Assembly: GCA_024711295.1 (NCBI GenBank) | Contig: JANJTB010000040.1 | Span: 1 to 64,000 of the forward strand | From: a bacterium | GTDB taxonomy: Bacteria > Bacteroidota > Ignavibacteria > Kapaibacteriales > UBA2268 | Length of the DNA stretch: 64,000 nt | Direction of reading: 5' to 3' | Part shown: positions 43,749 through 53,029 of the stretch, piece after piece | How the letters are laid out: every line of letters starts with the position of its first letter | How positions within the stretch are numbered: the stretch's first letter is position 1 | Position numbers and translations under genes: made by a program | Notes under the pieces: generated by a model | Told to the model about the DNA's origin: nothing | Seen by the model: only the letters and a program-made list of their open reading frames with translations | The model's database searches: none

Positions 43749-44639
43749 ATGAAATTGTCAATTGTAATTTTGTTAAGCTTTGTCATATTTTCTTGTAACA
43801 ACAACGATAATAAAGCTGATGCATACGGAAATTTCGAAGCCGACGAGATAACCCTATCCTCAGAGGTAAACGGGAAAATTCTGGACATGTACATTGAAGA
43901 AGGGGACGAAGTTAAAGCCGGTGACAAAATATTGCAGATAGACACTACGCAGTTGTATTTGCAAAAACTAGGATTGCTGGCAAATTCTGAATCTGTAAGT
44001 GACCGATTACTTGATGTAAACTCACAAATTGATGTCTATACAAAAAAAATCGAAATTCTGAATCGCGAGAAAAAAAGGGTGGAGGACTTGTTGAAAAGTG
44101 GTGCTGCTACACAAAAACAACTCGACGACATAAGCGGTGAGATAGAATCTACAGAAAAAATGATTATTGCAACAAGAAAGAAATTGTTTGATACTAATAG
44201 AGGGATATTGTCACAGAATAAGCCAATTTACGAGCAGATAAAAGTAATTGATGATCAGATTTTAAGAGCTGAATTGAAAGCACCTACGGTTGGCAGAATA
44301 CTGAGTATCTACACAGATAGATATGAATTTGCAAGAATTGGGGCACCATTAGTAAAGATAGCAAATACAAAAAAAATGTATTTAAAAGCATATATAGACG
44401 GAAAAAACCTGAGCAAAGTTAAGCTCGGTGCAAATGCAGAAGTCATGTTTGACAACAGCAATGGCACATTAGACAAAGTTTCTGGGAAAGTTGTATATAT
44501 ATCCGACAAAGCAGAGTTTACTCCAAAGATAGTCCAAACAAAAGAGCAAAGAGTTAATCTGGTTTATTCAGTCAAAATCCTTGTCAATAACGATGGCAGA
44601 ATTAAAATCGGTATGCCCGGAGAGGTCAATTTTAATTAG
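43749..44639 (+). CDS. HlyD/MFP-type periplasmic adaptor (YbhG-like)
   Basis: A 296-residue membrane-fusion protein. The signal peptide ends VIFSC-N, so it is probably a lipoprotein (C17). The lipoyl-like biotinyl motif is at EVNGKILDMYIEEGDEVKAGDKIL. A helical hairpin (about residues 70-165) follows, with LKAPTVGRILSIYTDRYEFARIGAPL after it, then the beta-barrel part. It links the inner-membrane ABC pump to the TolC-like channel. Close spacing (18 bases from the channel gene, 11 to the ATPase) supports one transcript. Confidence 0.93.
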   Translation: MKLSIVILLSFVIFSCNNNDNKADAYGNFEADEITLSSEVNGKILDMYIEEGDEVKAGDKILQIDTTQLYLQKLGLLANSESVSDRLLDVNSQIDVYTKKIEILNREKKRVEDLLKSGAATQKQLDDISGEIESTEKMIIATRKKLFDTNRGILSQNKPIYEQIKVIDDQILRAELKAPTVGRILSIYTDRYEFARIGAPLVKIANTKKMYLKAYIDGKNLSKVKLGANAEVMFDNSNGTLDKVSGKVVYISDKAEFTPKIVQTKEQRVNLVYSVKILVNNDGRIKIGMPGEVNFN

Positions 44640-44650
44640 GTAACAGATAA

Positions 44651-45583
44651 ATGTATGATATTGAAATAAAAAATATTAGTAAACAGTACGGCGATGTAAT
44701 AGCCCTTAATAACATAAATATCCAAGTTAGAAAGGGAGAAATTTTTGGATTGATTGGACCCGATGGAGCCGGCAAAACAACTTTAATAAGATTAATCGCA
44801 ACATTACTTGTGCAAAATAAAGGTGAAATCAAAGCTCTCGGGTATGATACCATTAGTCAATTCCAGGAAATACGTAATAAACTGGGTTATATGCCGGGCA
44901 GATTTTCGCTATATCAGGATCTTTCAGTTATAGAAAATCTTGAATTATTCGCATCAATATTCGGTACAACTGTTGAGGAAAATTACAATTTAATAAAAGA
45001 TATCTATTCACAAATAGAACCCTTCAAAAACAGACCGGCAGGCAAACTGTCCGGGGGTATGAAGCAGAAGCTTGCTCTGTCGTGTGCGCTCATTCACAAA
45101 CCTGAGTTGCTTTTGCTCGATGAGCCGACAACAGGTGTTGATCCAGTTTCGAGAAAAGAATTTTGGGAGATGCTTTCAAAATTAAAAAATATGGGAATTA
45201 CAATTTTTGTTTCAACACCTTATATGGATGAAGCTTCGCGATGTGACAGGATTGCATTTATTCAGGCAGGCGAAATACTTGATATAGCTACACCTGACGA
45301 AATAATCAGCAATTTTGACGATAAACTGATAGCTGTTAAGTCTGATAATAAATATAAAACTCTTCAGGATTTGAAAACTCTAAATACTTTAAGGTATGTT
45401 TATCCATCAGGAGAATATATTCATTATGTTGATAGCCGCAAAGAATACTCTATTAGTGGTATAATGGAAATACTTGAGCAAAAAGGAAATACAAACATTG
45501 AACTAAAACTCATTGAACCTAACATTGAAGATTGTTTCATGAAAGAGATGATGGTAAGGGCAAATGAAAGAATTATCCATTAA
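44651..45583 (+). CDS. ABC exporter ATP-binding protein 1
   Basis: A 310-residue ATPase that corresponds to the first half of YbhF-type proteins. Walker A is GPDGAGKTT (36-44), the signature is LSGGMKQK, Walker B is LLLLDEP, and the D-loop is GVDPVSR. The H-loop reads STPYMDEA, with Pro where the switch His is usual, as in the degenerate first half of this class. A C-terminal extension of about 90 residues after the nucleotide-binding domain is present. Its 3' end overlaps the next gene by 20 bases. Confidence 0.93.
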   Translation: MYDIEIKNISKQYGDVIALNNINIQVRKGEIFGLIGPDGAGKTTLIRLIATLLVQNKGEIKALGYDTISQFQEIRNKLGYMPGRFSLYQDLSVIENLELFASIFGTTVEENYNLIKDIYSQIEPFKNRPAGKLSGGMKQKLALSCALIHKPELLLLDEPTTGVDPVSRKEFWEMLSKLKNMGITIFVSTPYMDEASRCDRIAFIQAGEILDIATPDEIISNFDDKLIAVKSDNKYKTLQDLKTLNTLRYVYPSGEYIHYVDSRKEYSISGIMEILEQKGNTNIELKLIEPNIEDCFMKEMMVRANERIIH

Positions 45584-46292
45584 GGTAAGTAATTTAAGCA
45601 AGAGATTCGGTAACTTCGTTGCGGTAGATAACATTTCATTCGAAGTTGATAAAGGTGAAATTTTCGGCTTTTTGGGTGCAAACGGTGCGGGTAAGTCAAC
45701 AGCCATTAAAATGCTTTGCGGATTATTGGAGCCAAGTTCGGGAAATGCCGAAATAGCAGGATTTGATATTTATAAAGAAACGGAGAAAATAAGAAAAACA
45801 ATCGGATATATGAGCCAAAAATTTTCGCTCTACGAGGACCTGACAGTAGCAGAGAATATTAGATTTTTTGGCGGAATTTACGGACTCAATAAAAATGAAA
45901 TAGCAGACAGAACAAAGTATATCCTTGATTGGTTGAAGATTAGCAACCTCAGAGATGTACTTGTCGGCTCAATACCCTTAGGTTGGAAGCAAAAGATTGC
46001 TTTTGCAGTTTCGGTAATACATAATCCAAAAATTGTATTCCTTGATGAACCAACAGGTGGGGTTGACCCCATTACAAGACGACAATTCTGGGAAATGATA
46101 TACCTGAAATCCGGAGAGGGAATAACAATTTTCGTAACTACCCACTACATGGACGAAGCAGAATACTGCAACAGAATTTCGATGATGAACAAAGGAATAA
46201 TCGAAGCTTTGGATACACCTGAGAACCTGAAAGCGAAATATTCTTCAGTAAATATGGATGAAGTATTTCTAAAAATTGCCAGAGGTAAGTAA
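45564..46292 (+). CDS. ABC exporter ATP-binding protein 2
   Basis: A 242-residue ATPase, partner of the preceding one. Walker A is GANGAGKST (38-46), Walker B IVFLDEP, the D-loop GVDPITR and the H-loop TTHYMDEA with its catalytic His. The signature is degenerate, IPLGWKQKIA instead of LSGGQ, as in the second half of YbhF-type pumps. Together the two ATPases would give one or two competent sites. It overlaps the permease gene by one base (TAATG). Confidence 0.93.
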   Translation: MKELSIKVSNLSKRFGNFVAVDNISFEVDKGEIFGFLGANGAGKSTAIKMLCGLLEPSSGNAEIAGFDIYKETEKIRKTIGYMSQKFSLYEDLTVAENIRFFGGIYGLNKNEIADRTKYILDWLKISNLRDVLVGSIPLGWKQKIAFAVSVIHNPKIVFLDEPTGGVDPITRRQFWEMIYLKSGEGITIFVTTHYMDEAEYCNRISMMNKGIIEALDTPENLKAKYSSVNMDEVFLKIARGK

Positions 46293-47395
46293 TGAAACGT
46301 TTTTTTGCATTTGTACGAAAAGAATTTTATCATATCTTTCGCGACAAAAGGACTTTATTAATACTATTCGGAATGCCGCTTGCTCAGATACTTCTTTTTG
46401 GTTTTGCTATTACAAATGAAATTAAAAATGCAGATATCGGTGTTCTTGATAATTCGAAAGATGTTACTTCACTGGAGCTGATTAACAGAATAAAGGCATC
46501 AGGGTATTTCAAATTAGCAGAATACGGAAATAATACAGAGTCAATAGAAGAGAGTTTTAGAAAAGGTAAGATAAAACTTGCAATAATTTTTGACAGGGAC
46601 TTCGGTAAAAATTTCCAACTCGGCAAAAATCCTGAATTGCAAATAATTGCTGATGCAAGTGACCCAAACACAGCGAATACATTAATAAATTATATCAGTT
46701 CAATTGTGATGAGTTTTACTCACGAAAAGAATATAAATAATAAAATCAGTTTGATTAATACTGAATTCAGAATGAGATATAATGAAGAGCTAAAGGGAGT
46801 TTATCTATTTGTTCCGGGCTTAATTACGATTATTCTGATGCTGGTGTCGGCTATGATGACTTCTATCTCGATAACTAAAGAAAAAGAATTGGGAACCATG
46901 GAATTGATGCTGGTATCGCCAATGAAACCATATACAGTAATAATTGCCAAGGTGATACCATATACATTCCTTTCTATAATAAATTCAGCAATAATATTAA
47001 TTCTTGGTAAGTTTGTGTTTGATGTCCCGATACAAGGTAGTTTAATTCTGCTTATGGCAGAAATAATCCTATTCATACTCAGCGCATTATCATTGGGAAT
47101 ACTCATATCTTCAATAACTGACTCCCAGCAGGTTGCTTTAATGATTTCCCTTGTGGGGCTACTACTACCTGTCATATTGCTTTCCGGCTTTATTTTCCCG
47201 TTGGAGAATATGCCACTATGGTTGCAATATTTCGCAAATATTATACCTGCAAAATGGTTTATGATAATCATAAAAAGTATTATGCTAAAAGGTAGCGGAA
47301 TAACAGATATCTGGCTCGAAACATTATTACTTGCGGGATTTACACTTGTTTTTGCCCTAATAAGCGTAGTAAAGTTTAAAATGAGATTAGAATAA
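46292..47395 (+). CDS. ABC-2 type permease 1 (YbhS-like)
   Basis: A 367-residue membrane protein of the ABC-2 class. It opens with FAFVRKEFYHIFRDKRTLLILFGMPL, has one helix, a large periplasmic loop (about residues 45-165) and then five helices (from VPGLITIILMLVSAMMTSI). The ABC-2 signature region is at SGFIFPLENMPLWLQYFANIIPAKWFM. It pairs with the second permease as a heterodimer. Start and stop both overlap neighbours by one base (TAATG), a sign of coupled translation. Confidence 0.93.
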   Translation: MKRFFAFVRKEFYHIFRDKRTLLILFGMPLAQILLFGFAITNEIKNADIGVLDNSKDVTSLELINRIKASGYFKLAEYGNNTESIEESFRKGKIKLAIIFDRDFGKNFQLGKNPELQIIADASDPNTANTLINYISSIVMSFTHEKNINNKISLINTEFRMRYNEELKGVYLFVPGLITIILMLVSAMMTSISITKEKELGTMELMLVSPMKPYTVIIAKVIPYTFLSIINSAIILILGKFVFDVPIQGSLILLMAEIILFILSALSLGILISSITDSQQVALMISLVGLLLPVILLSGFIFPLENMPLWLQYFANIIPAKWFMIIIKSIMLKGSGITDIWLETLLLAGFTLVFALISVVKFKMRLE

Positions 47396-48537
47396 TGAAA
47401 AATATACTATTTATTATCGAAAAAGAGTTTAAGCAGATATTTCGTAACAAAGCTATGTTACCGATAATATTTGTGATGCCGATTATTCAGCTATTTCTGT
47501 TGTCGAATGCTGCCACTTTTGATATAAGAAATCTTAAAATAGGTATTAATGACAATGACAAAAGCACATTATCTAAGGAATTGTTCAGAAAAATAGCAAG
47601 TTCAAACTACTTTGTTCTTACTTCAATTCCAAAAAGTATAAGCGAAGCAGAGACTGAGCTCGATATCGGAAAAATTGACATCTATCTTGAAATTCCACCT
47701 AACTTTGAAAAAAATATTATAAATAAAAATATTGACAACGATAATACCATATACATGCTTTTTAATGCAATTGACGGTACAAAAGCAGGTTTGGGCAACT
47801 TCTACCTTCAGTCTATAATAGGAGATTTTTCGGGTAGTATAATTAAATACAATAAGTCTATTTATTTTAGTCCCGAAGAGATGATTGTATTCAAAAATAT
47901 TGGCATAACTTATTCAAACTGGTATAATCCCGAATTGAATTATAATAATTTTATGTTACCGGGAATTTTGGTGCTATTGGTTACCATGATCGGCACTTTT
48001 CTTTCTGCAATGAATATTGTAAGGGAAAAGGAGATTGGCACCATAGACCAAATCAACGTTACTCCAATCAAAAAATATGAATTCATAATTGGCAAATTGA
48101 TGCCATTATTGATTATTGGTACTTTCGAGTTAATTTTCGGAATGTTTATAGCTGTAATAATATTTAAAGTTCCACTTGTGGGTAATGGCTTAGTGATACT
48201 AAGCTTTGGCATTATCTATCTTATTGCATGCCTGGGATTAGGATTTCTGATATCTACCACAACAGATAATCAACAACAGGCAATGTTTATAAGTTGGTTT
48301 ATACTTGTAATCTTTATTTTGTTGAGCGGATTATTTACACCCATAGAATCCATGCCCGAGTGGGTCAAATATATCACTATCTTTAATCCGGTAAAATACT
48401 TCATTGAGGTAGTAAGACTTGTTATGCTGAAGGGAAGCGGATTTGGAGATATTGGTAGGCATTTTTTGATAATTTCAGTTTTTGCCATTTCCCTAAACTC
48501 TCTCGCTGTTATGAGATACAAAAAAACAAATATATAA
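47395..48537 (+). CDS. ABC-2 type permease 2 (YbhR-like)
   Basis: A 380-residue membrane protein like its neighbour: an N-terminal IEKEFKQIFRNKAMLPIIFVMPI motif, one helix, a long periplasmic loop (to about residue 175), five more helices and the LSGLFTPIESMPEWVKYITIFNPVKYFIEVVR ABC-2 signature. It is the last gene of the exporter operon. I did not see a strong terminator after it. Confidence 0.93.
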   Translation: MKNILFIIEKEFKQIFRNKAMLPIIFVMPIIQLFLLSNAATFDIRNLKIGINDNDKSTLSKELFRKIASSNYFVLTSIPKSISEAETELDIGKIDIYLEIPPNFEKNIINKNIDNDNTIYMLFNAIDGTKAGLGNFYLQSIIGDFSGSIIKYNKSIYFSPEEMIVFKNIGITYSNWYNPELNYNNFMLPGILVLLVTMIGTFLSAMNIVREKEIGTIDQINVTPIKKYEFIIGKLMPLLIIGTFELIFGMFIAVIIFKVPLVGNGLVILSFGIIYLIACLGLGFLISTTTDNQQQAMFISWFILVIFILLSGLFTPIESMPEWVKYITIFNPVKYFIEVVRLVMLKGSGFGDIGRHFLIISVFAISLNSLAVMRYKKTNI

Positions 48538-48655
48538 ATTTTGCAACTATGCAACCTTACATATTAAGGTTAGCAAATCCATATCTCAATTTGATTTTTG
48601 AGTAATGGATTTATGAGCAGAATATGTAGAATCATTTTTTGTTTGTTGAGTAGAA

Positions 48656-49153
48656 TTATTCTCCATACTCAACTTGATAATGGCCGAAAATAAGATATTT
48701 TGATTTAATTTTTGTAAAATAGTAAGTAAAGTAATATTTACTTTCACTTAGTTTCAGCATTATCTGTACCTGGTAAACCTTAGCTCCGTTTTTGATAAAA
48801 TCAGCGACATCATTTTTATCTTCATCAATAAAGGAAATATTACTTTTGGTGATAATTTGTGCTTTTGATATATCAAAATTTACAAGTTCCTTCATAAAAT
48901 CATCATTGATCATTTGTCTTCGTAAGTGAAATGAAATCTCTGAAGTGTCTTTAGGAACATGCAGTTTTCCGAAATCCCAGGCAGAAATTTGCTTCGTACT
49001 AAGGTATTTAATCATAATTGAAAAATCTTTTTTCTGCAAATCCTTTACAAAAGAATTCCATGTACGCTTAAATTCTGCATCAATTTCATTACCTGCTGAG
49101 TCTAAAACATTCAGCAAGAAAAAACACACCACTATCAAGACAAAGGTTTTCAT
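48656..49153 (-). CDS. Exported hypothetical protein
   Basis: A 165-residue protein with a signal peptide (MKTFVLIVVCFFLLNVLDSAG). I start it at ATG 49153 because GGGAG lies eight bases upstream; a longer frame starts at 49168. The mature part is an alpha+beta fold that begins FKRTWNSFVKDLQKKDFSIMIKYLS and ends in beta strands (YQVQIMLKLSESKYYFTYYF). It reads like small NTF2-like or cystatin-like exported proteins, with no confident family. A full promoter lies at 49198-49228. Confidence 0.7.
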   Translation of the reverse strand: MKTFVLIVVCFFLLNVLDSAGNEIDAEFKRTWNSFVKDLQKKDFSIMIKYLSTKQISAWDFGKLHVPKDTSEISFHLRRQMINDDFMKELVNFDISKAQIITKSNISFIDEDKNDVADFIKNGAKVYQVQIMLKLSESKYYFTYYFTKIKSKYLIFGHYQVEYGE

Positions 49154-49197
49154 CACAGTTACTCCCAATAGTATAAAAGTACTCGCTTATTTATTGG

Positions 49198-49228
49198 CAA
49201 AAATATAAAAATTAATCTCCTTTACAAA
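49198..49228 (-). promoter_or_regulatory. Promoter of the 48656-49153 gene
   Basis: The minus strand reads TTTG (complement of 49225-49228), 19 bases, then TATTTTTG (49198-49205), another full match to the Bacteroidota consensus, with a leader of about 40 bases. Confidence 0.68.
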
Positions 49229-49320
49229 ATTATAAACTTATAATGTTGATTTCAATACTACTAATCAAAATAATAACATTAAATTTGTTTTACTTGTTAA
49301 CTTACATGAATTTTAGAATG

Positions 49321-49358
49321 AAAAAAAAAGCTGACAAATTTCATTAATTTTACCAGCT
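49321..49358 (-). terminator. Terminator after the rhodanese gene
   Basis: On the minus strand AGCTGGTAAAATT pairs with AAATTTGTCAGCT (three mismatches) and is followed by nine T (49321-49329). Confidence 0.78.
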
Positions 49359-49388
49359 CTTTAGTTTTATCTCAATCAATGTGATGAA

Positions 49389-49745
49389 TTACTTTTTAGC
49401 GTCAAGAAGCCTTTTTGCATTACCTAATCCACCATAGTTCACTACATTGGTATATCCCATTGACTCAAGAATCCTTTGAGCTACACCCGAGCGGTTACCA
49501 CTTCTGCAATATACAGCAATTGGTTTACTTTTGTCTTTTACAACCGACGCAATTTTGTTACCAATTTCATTATAGGGGATCAATAACGAACCGTCAACAT
49601 TCCCGGCATTAAATTCCTCTTGAGTGCGGGTATCAATTATTACAATATCACTTTTTTTGTACTTTTGATGTTTCGCCATATTATCTTGCCCACATGCAGT
49701 TATTGTTGAAATTAAGATGCCGAAAATTAGCAAAAAGTATTTCAT
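49389..49745 (-). CDS. Rhodanese-like lipoprotein
   Basis: A 118-residue envelope protein. I start it at ATG 49745 (MKYFLLIFGI), which gives a type II signal ending STITAC-G with lipidated C18. One rhodanese domain follows: VIIDTRTQEEFNAGNVDGSLLIPYNEI, and the catalytic C80 in the loop CRSGNRSG. It would carry persulfide sulfur in the periplasm (PspE-like). It is preceded by an unusual palindromic region shared with the response regulator gene. Confidence 0.92.
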   Translation of the reverse strand: MKYFLLIFGILISTITACGQDNMAKHQKYKKSDIVIIDTRTQEEFNAGNVDGSLLIPYNEIGNKIASVVKDKSKPIAVYCRSGNRSGVAQRILESMGYTNVVNYGGLGNAKRLLDAKK

Positions 49746-49800
49746 ATTAAATCCTTTTTTATACATTACCAATATTATTTATTGTATAGACTAAATAATT

Positions 49801-49832
49801 AAATATATATTGCTTAACAGCAATATATATTT
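49801..49832. promoter_or_regulatory. Perfect 13-bp palindrome between rhodanese and response regulator genes
   Basis: AAATATATATTGC (49801-49813) and GCAATATATATTT (49820-49832) are exact inverse complements across a six-base loop (TTAACA). It lies in the divergent intergenic region. It could be an operator, or a cruciform or RNA hairpin in a leader. Confidence 0.6.
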
Positions 49833-49837
49833 TAAAA

Positions 49838-49876
49838 TACGTAGATTTACGTACTTAAATTACGTATTTCTGCGTA
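49838..49876 (+). promoter_or_regulatory. Phased ACGTA repeats upstream of the response regulator gene
   Basis: ACGTA occurs at 49839-49843, 49849-49853 and 49862-49866, and a variant GCGTA at 49872-49876, at steps of 10, 13 and 10 bases, close to one helical turn. TACGTA is itself palindromic. It looks like an array of binding sites for an activator or the nearby regulator. Confidence 0.45.
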
Positions 49877-49945
49877 TTGCACAAGTTAGGATTTTGTCTT
49901 TTATTTGCATTCGATGAAATAGCATTTTGTAAAGGAATAAGAAAG

Positions 49946-50362
49946 ATGAATTTGGCACAAAAAGCATTGACAGTAGTAGTCATAGACGACAGCCCATTAA
50001 CACATTTAATTGTAGAAAAAGCTATAGATGAGATTGAATTTGCTGTACTGCTTGCTCATATTTATAATGGAGAAGAATTTGTTGAGTTAGTGAAACGCAC
50101 AAAACCGGATATTGCGATTTTAGATATCGAAATGGGTGGTATTGACGGATTTACAGCTTTCGAAGCTGCCAAAAGCCACCATCCCGATTTGAAGGTTATA
50201 TTTTTAACCCAATATAATTCATACAGCTTTGCCAAAGCTGCACGAAACATCAATGCTAACGGATTTTTAGTAAAAATGCCCGAGGTGGACGTACTGAAAA
50301 ATGCATTATTAGATGTAATGAACGGTGAATTTGTGATGGACCATATTTTTCAGGCATCATAA
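49946..50362 (+). CDS. Single-domain response regulator
   Basis: A 138-residue CheY-like receiver. I start it at ATG 49946 (AAGAAAG upstream). The acidic pair is in VVIDDSPL, the phospho-acceptor is D60 (AILDIEMGG), the switch Thr is T88 (IFLTQY), and K110 is in FLVKMPE. There is no output domain, so it signals by protein contact or as a phosphorelay intermediate. It is convergent with the TPR-PAS histidine kinase, whose stop lies nine bases away, so that kinase is its likely partner. Confidence 0.92.
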   Translation: MNLAQKALTVVVIDDSPLTHLIVEKAIDEIEFAVLLAHIYNGEEFVELVKRTKPDIAILDIEMGGIDGFTAFEAAKSHHPDLKVIFLTQYNSYSFAKAARNINANGFLVKMPEVDVLKNALLDVMNGEFVMDHIFQAS

Positions 50363-50371
50363 ATAATTGAA

Positions 50372-52897
50372 TTATCTCGTTGGGAATGAGATATAAAATT
50401 TACTCCCTTCATTAATCTTACTTTCCAGCCAGATCGAGCCATTATGTTTTTTTATCAAGTCATAGCATAATACAAGCCCCAAGCCTGTACCTTTCTCACG
50501 ATTAGTACCAATTGTAGTAAAATTTGAGTCAATGTCGAAAAGCTGACTTTGGATTTCCTGAGGAATTCCAACCCCGGTATCTTCAACACAAAGAATATTA
50601 TTGATACCGTCCTCTGAATATGAAATTGTAACAATACCACCTTGATTAGTAAACTTTAAAGCATTTGTGACAAGATTTCTGATTACTGTTTGAAGTATAT
50701 TTACATCACCGCTTACTATTGTAAGGTTTTGAATCTCAGACTTTAAATTGATTTTCTTATTTTGAGCTACCGGTAAAAGAAGTTCAATAATATTATTCAC
50801 CAAATAGTGTAAATCTAAACTTGTATAATCAACATGAATCAAACCACGTTGAGACTTTGACCAATGCAAAAGATTCTCGAGCAGGTCCATCAAGGAATCA
50901 GCTGAAACTTTCATAAGTTCAATTAGCTCAATTTTTTCCTTCTCTGATAATTCGCTATAAGTTTCGGATATCAAGCTCATCAAACTTTTGAAGCCACTGA
51001 TAGGATTCCTTAAGTCATGAGCAACAATTGAAAAGAATTTGTCTTTTGTCGAATTCAAGAGTTTCAGATTGTTTTCGGACTCTTGAAGTATTCTGTTAAG
51101 TTCCCTAACTTTATTTGATTCCTCCTCGAGCGCTAAGTTTGCTACTTGTAACTGACTTATTAGCTCTTCTCTTTCTATATCATTGATTTTACTTTGAGTA
51201 ACATCAATAACATATTCTATAATCTTAATAACTTCGTGGCTTGAGTCAAATACAGGGTAATTATATATCTTGTAGAATTTGGACTGGCCCCCAATACCAT
51301 CAATTTGCTTTTCATCAATCATAGGATTCTTGCTTTCAGCAATCCTTTCTATTCTGCTTAAGTCTATATCTTCAACCGTATAAGCAAGTTGATGCCCCGT
51401 GTCAAAAATACTGGTAGGATCTTTTATGATTTTCTTTCCTGTTTCATTTATATGGTGGATTGATTTATCAGGATAGTTTATTACATAAAAAGGATATTTC
51501 AATGAATTGATAACTGAATCAAGAAATCTAAGTAGTTGGTTATTATTTCTGTATCTGTAATAAATAAATATCAGAACGATAATTATTATTACCGTAAATG
51601 CAAATGCAAAATTACGCACAAGCGTTTGAAATCTGATTTCATTATTTTTAGCAGACTCCATCTCCTTAATTTCCAATTGAGATTTTTCGATTTCTTCTTT
51701 TCTTTGGAAATCCATAGAGGCAATCTCGAATTTATGATTATAAAAAGTATCAATCATATTATCATAAATTTTTAGGAATTCCAGTGACTTATCAATATCT
51801 CGCCTGTCAGCAAAGAATTTGATTAAATCCCGTGTTGCAATAATTTTGAAAGTAATAGATGACTTTTCATTTGCAATATTATACATTTCGAGGGCTGAAA
51901 TTATAGCTGAGTCAATATTATTTAATTTTTTGTGATGCTCAAGCAGGTTGTTATGATATAAAATCAAGTACTGATAATTTTGTACTTCATTAATTAATCG
52001 AAAAAGTTCATCACGAGCTTTATAATAGTTGACAGAATCATTTGTTTCGTCGTAAAGAGTAAGCAAATCAAATTTAGCATCAATCAAGAATTCACTAACG
52101 TCATAAATGGTAACATCATCATACCTGAACTTTGAAGATTTATTTTTCTTTATCAGCTCTTCCGAAATTTTTATGGACTCAAGAAGTATCTTTATGGCTT
52201 CGGAGGGTGATGAAATATATTTCTCTACCGTTGCCAGATAGTTTAGAGAATGTGGCTTTAAGTAACTTAATCCCAATTCATTTCTAATGTTATAATTTTT
52301 CAAAAAATACTCTTTTGCTTCATAATATTTGCCTTCCTCCCTTTTACAAAGGCCAATATTTAAATAACAAACTGAAATGGCATTTTTGATTTTATCAGAT
52401 TGAGGTTTTATTCTTATTGCGTAGTCAATTGCCTGTTTATAAATATCAGCGGCAATTATCACTAAACCCCTTTTATAATAAATATTGCCAATATCACTGT
52501 AAACATACACTACGGCTGAGTGATTTCTGACTTTTTTGAAATGTTCTATTGTTCTGTAAAGTGTTTGAACAGCCAAGTCATACTGACCTAAATTATTATA
52601 AGTATTACCGATTCTGTTATAGATATGGTTAATAAAGTCATCATCTTCAAGCTCGAAGGCAATGTTTAATCTCTTGCTTGCTAGCTCCAGTGCTTTTGTG
52701 TGGGATACGTTCGAGGCAAAATCCAATTCTTCAAATATCATTTTTTTTAAAGTAGCTGGATTTGATTTATCTTTGTAAAGCTTCTCGATAAGGGTTCCTA
52801 ATGAGTCGAGTTTACTTTGATTAGAAAATACATTATTGCCGCAGAAAGTTAAGACAATAATCAGTAAAAAAACATAAGATATTTTGTTTATAATCAT
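50372..52897 (-). CDS. TPR-PAS sensor histidine kinase
   Basis: An 841-residue membrane kinase. A signal or first helix (about 7-24) is followed by a periplasmic TPR region (about 80-400: NRIGNTYNNLGQYDLAVQTLYRTI, YSDIGNIYYKRG, YLNIGLCKREEGKYYEAKEYF). One membrane helix (about 430-446, AFAFTVIIIIVLIFIYYR) precedes a PAS domain (about 455-570), a coiled coil and HisKA with H627 (VAHDLRNP). The HATPase has TNALKFT, DTGVGI and GTGLGLVL. Such TPR kinases are abundant in Bacteroidota. It probably phosphorylates the adjacent single-domain regulator. Confidence 0.92.
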   Translation of the reverse strand: MIINKISYVFLLIIVLTFCGNNVFSNQSKLDSLGTLIEKLYKDKSNPATLKKMIFEELDFASNVSHTKALELASKRLNIAFELEDDDFINHIYNRIGNTYNNLGQYDLAVQTLYRTIEHFKKVRNHSAVVYVYSDIGNIYYKRGLVIIAADIYKQAIDYAIRIKPQSDKIKNAISVCYLNIGLCKREEGKYYEAKEYFLKNYNIRNELGLSYLKPHSLNYLATVEKYISSPSEAIKILLESIKISEELIKKNKSSKFRYDDVTIYDVSEFLIDAKFDLLTLYDETNDSVNYYKARDELFRLINEVQNYQYLILYHNNLLEHHKKLNNIDSAIISALEMYNIANEKSSITFKIIATRDLIKFFADRRDIDKSLEFLKIYDNMIDTFYNHKFEIASMDFQRKEEIEKSQLEIKEMESAKNNEIRFQTLVRNFAFAFTVIIIIVLIFIYYRYRNNNQLLRFLDSVINSLKYPFYVINYPDKSIHHINETGKKIIKDPTSIFDTGHQLAYTVEDIDLSRIERIAESKNPMIDEKQIDGIGGQSKFYKIYNYPVFDSSHEVIKIIEYVIDVTQSKINDIEREELISQLQVANLALEEESNKVRELNRILQESENNLKLLNSTKDKFFSIVAHDLRNPISGFKSLMSLISETYSELSEKEKIELIELMKVSADSLMDLLENLLHWSKSQRGLIHVDYTSLDLHYLVNNIIELLLPVAQNKKINLKSEIQNLTIVSGDVNILQTVIRNLVTNALKFTNQGGIVTISYSEDGINNILCVEDTGVGIPQEIQSQLFDIDSNFTTIGTNREKGTGLGLVLCYDLIKKHNGSIWLESKINEGSKFYISFPTR

Positions 52898-53029
52898 TAA
52901 AATTGAGTAAATATATACAAACAGTGAACATTTTTTTTTAAAAAATAACTATTTTTAAAAACAATAATTTACAACAATTTTAAAGTAATAAAAAAAATAC
53001 TAATTTACAAAATAATTATTTGAAATAAA

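Noticed and set aside
44651-46292. Degenerate H-loop and signature in the two ATPases as signs of decay
   Set aside because: The same asymmetric losses are normal for paired ATPases of the YbhF type, and both frames are intact.
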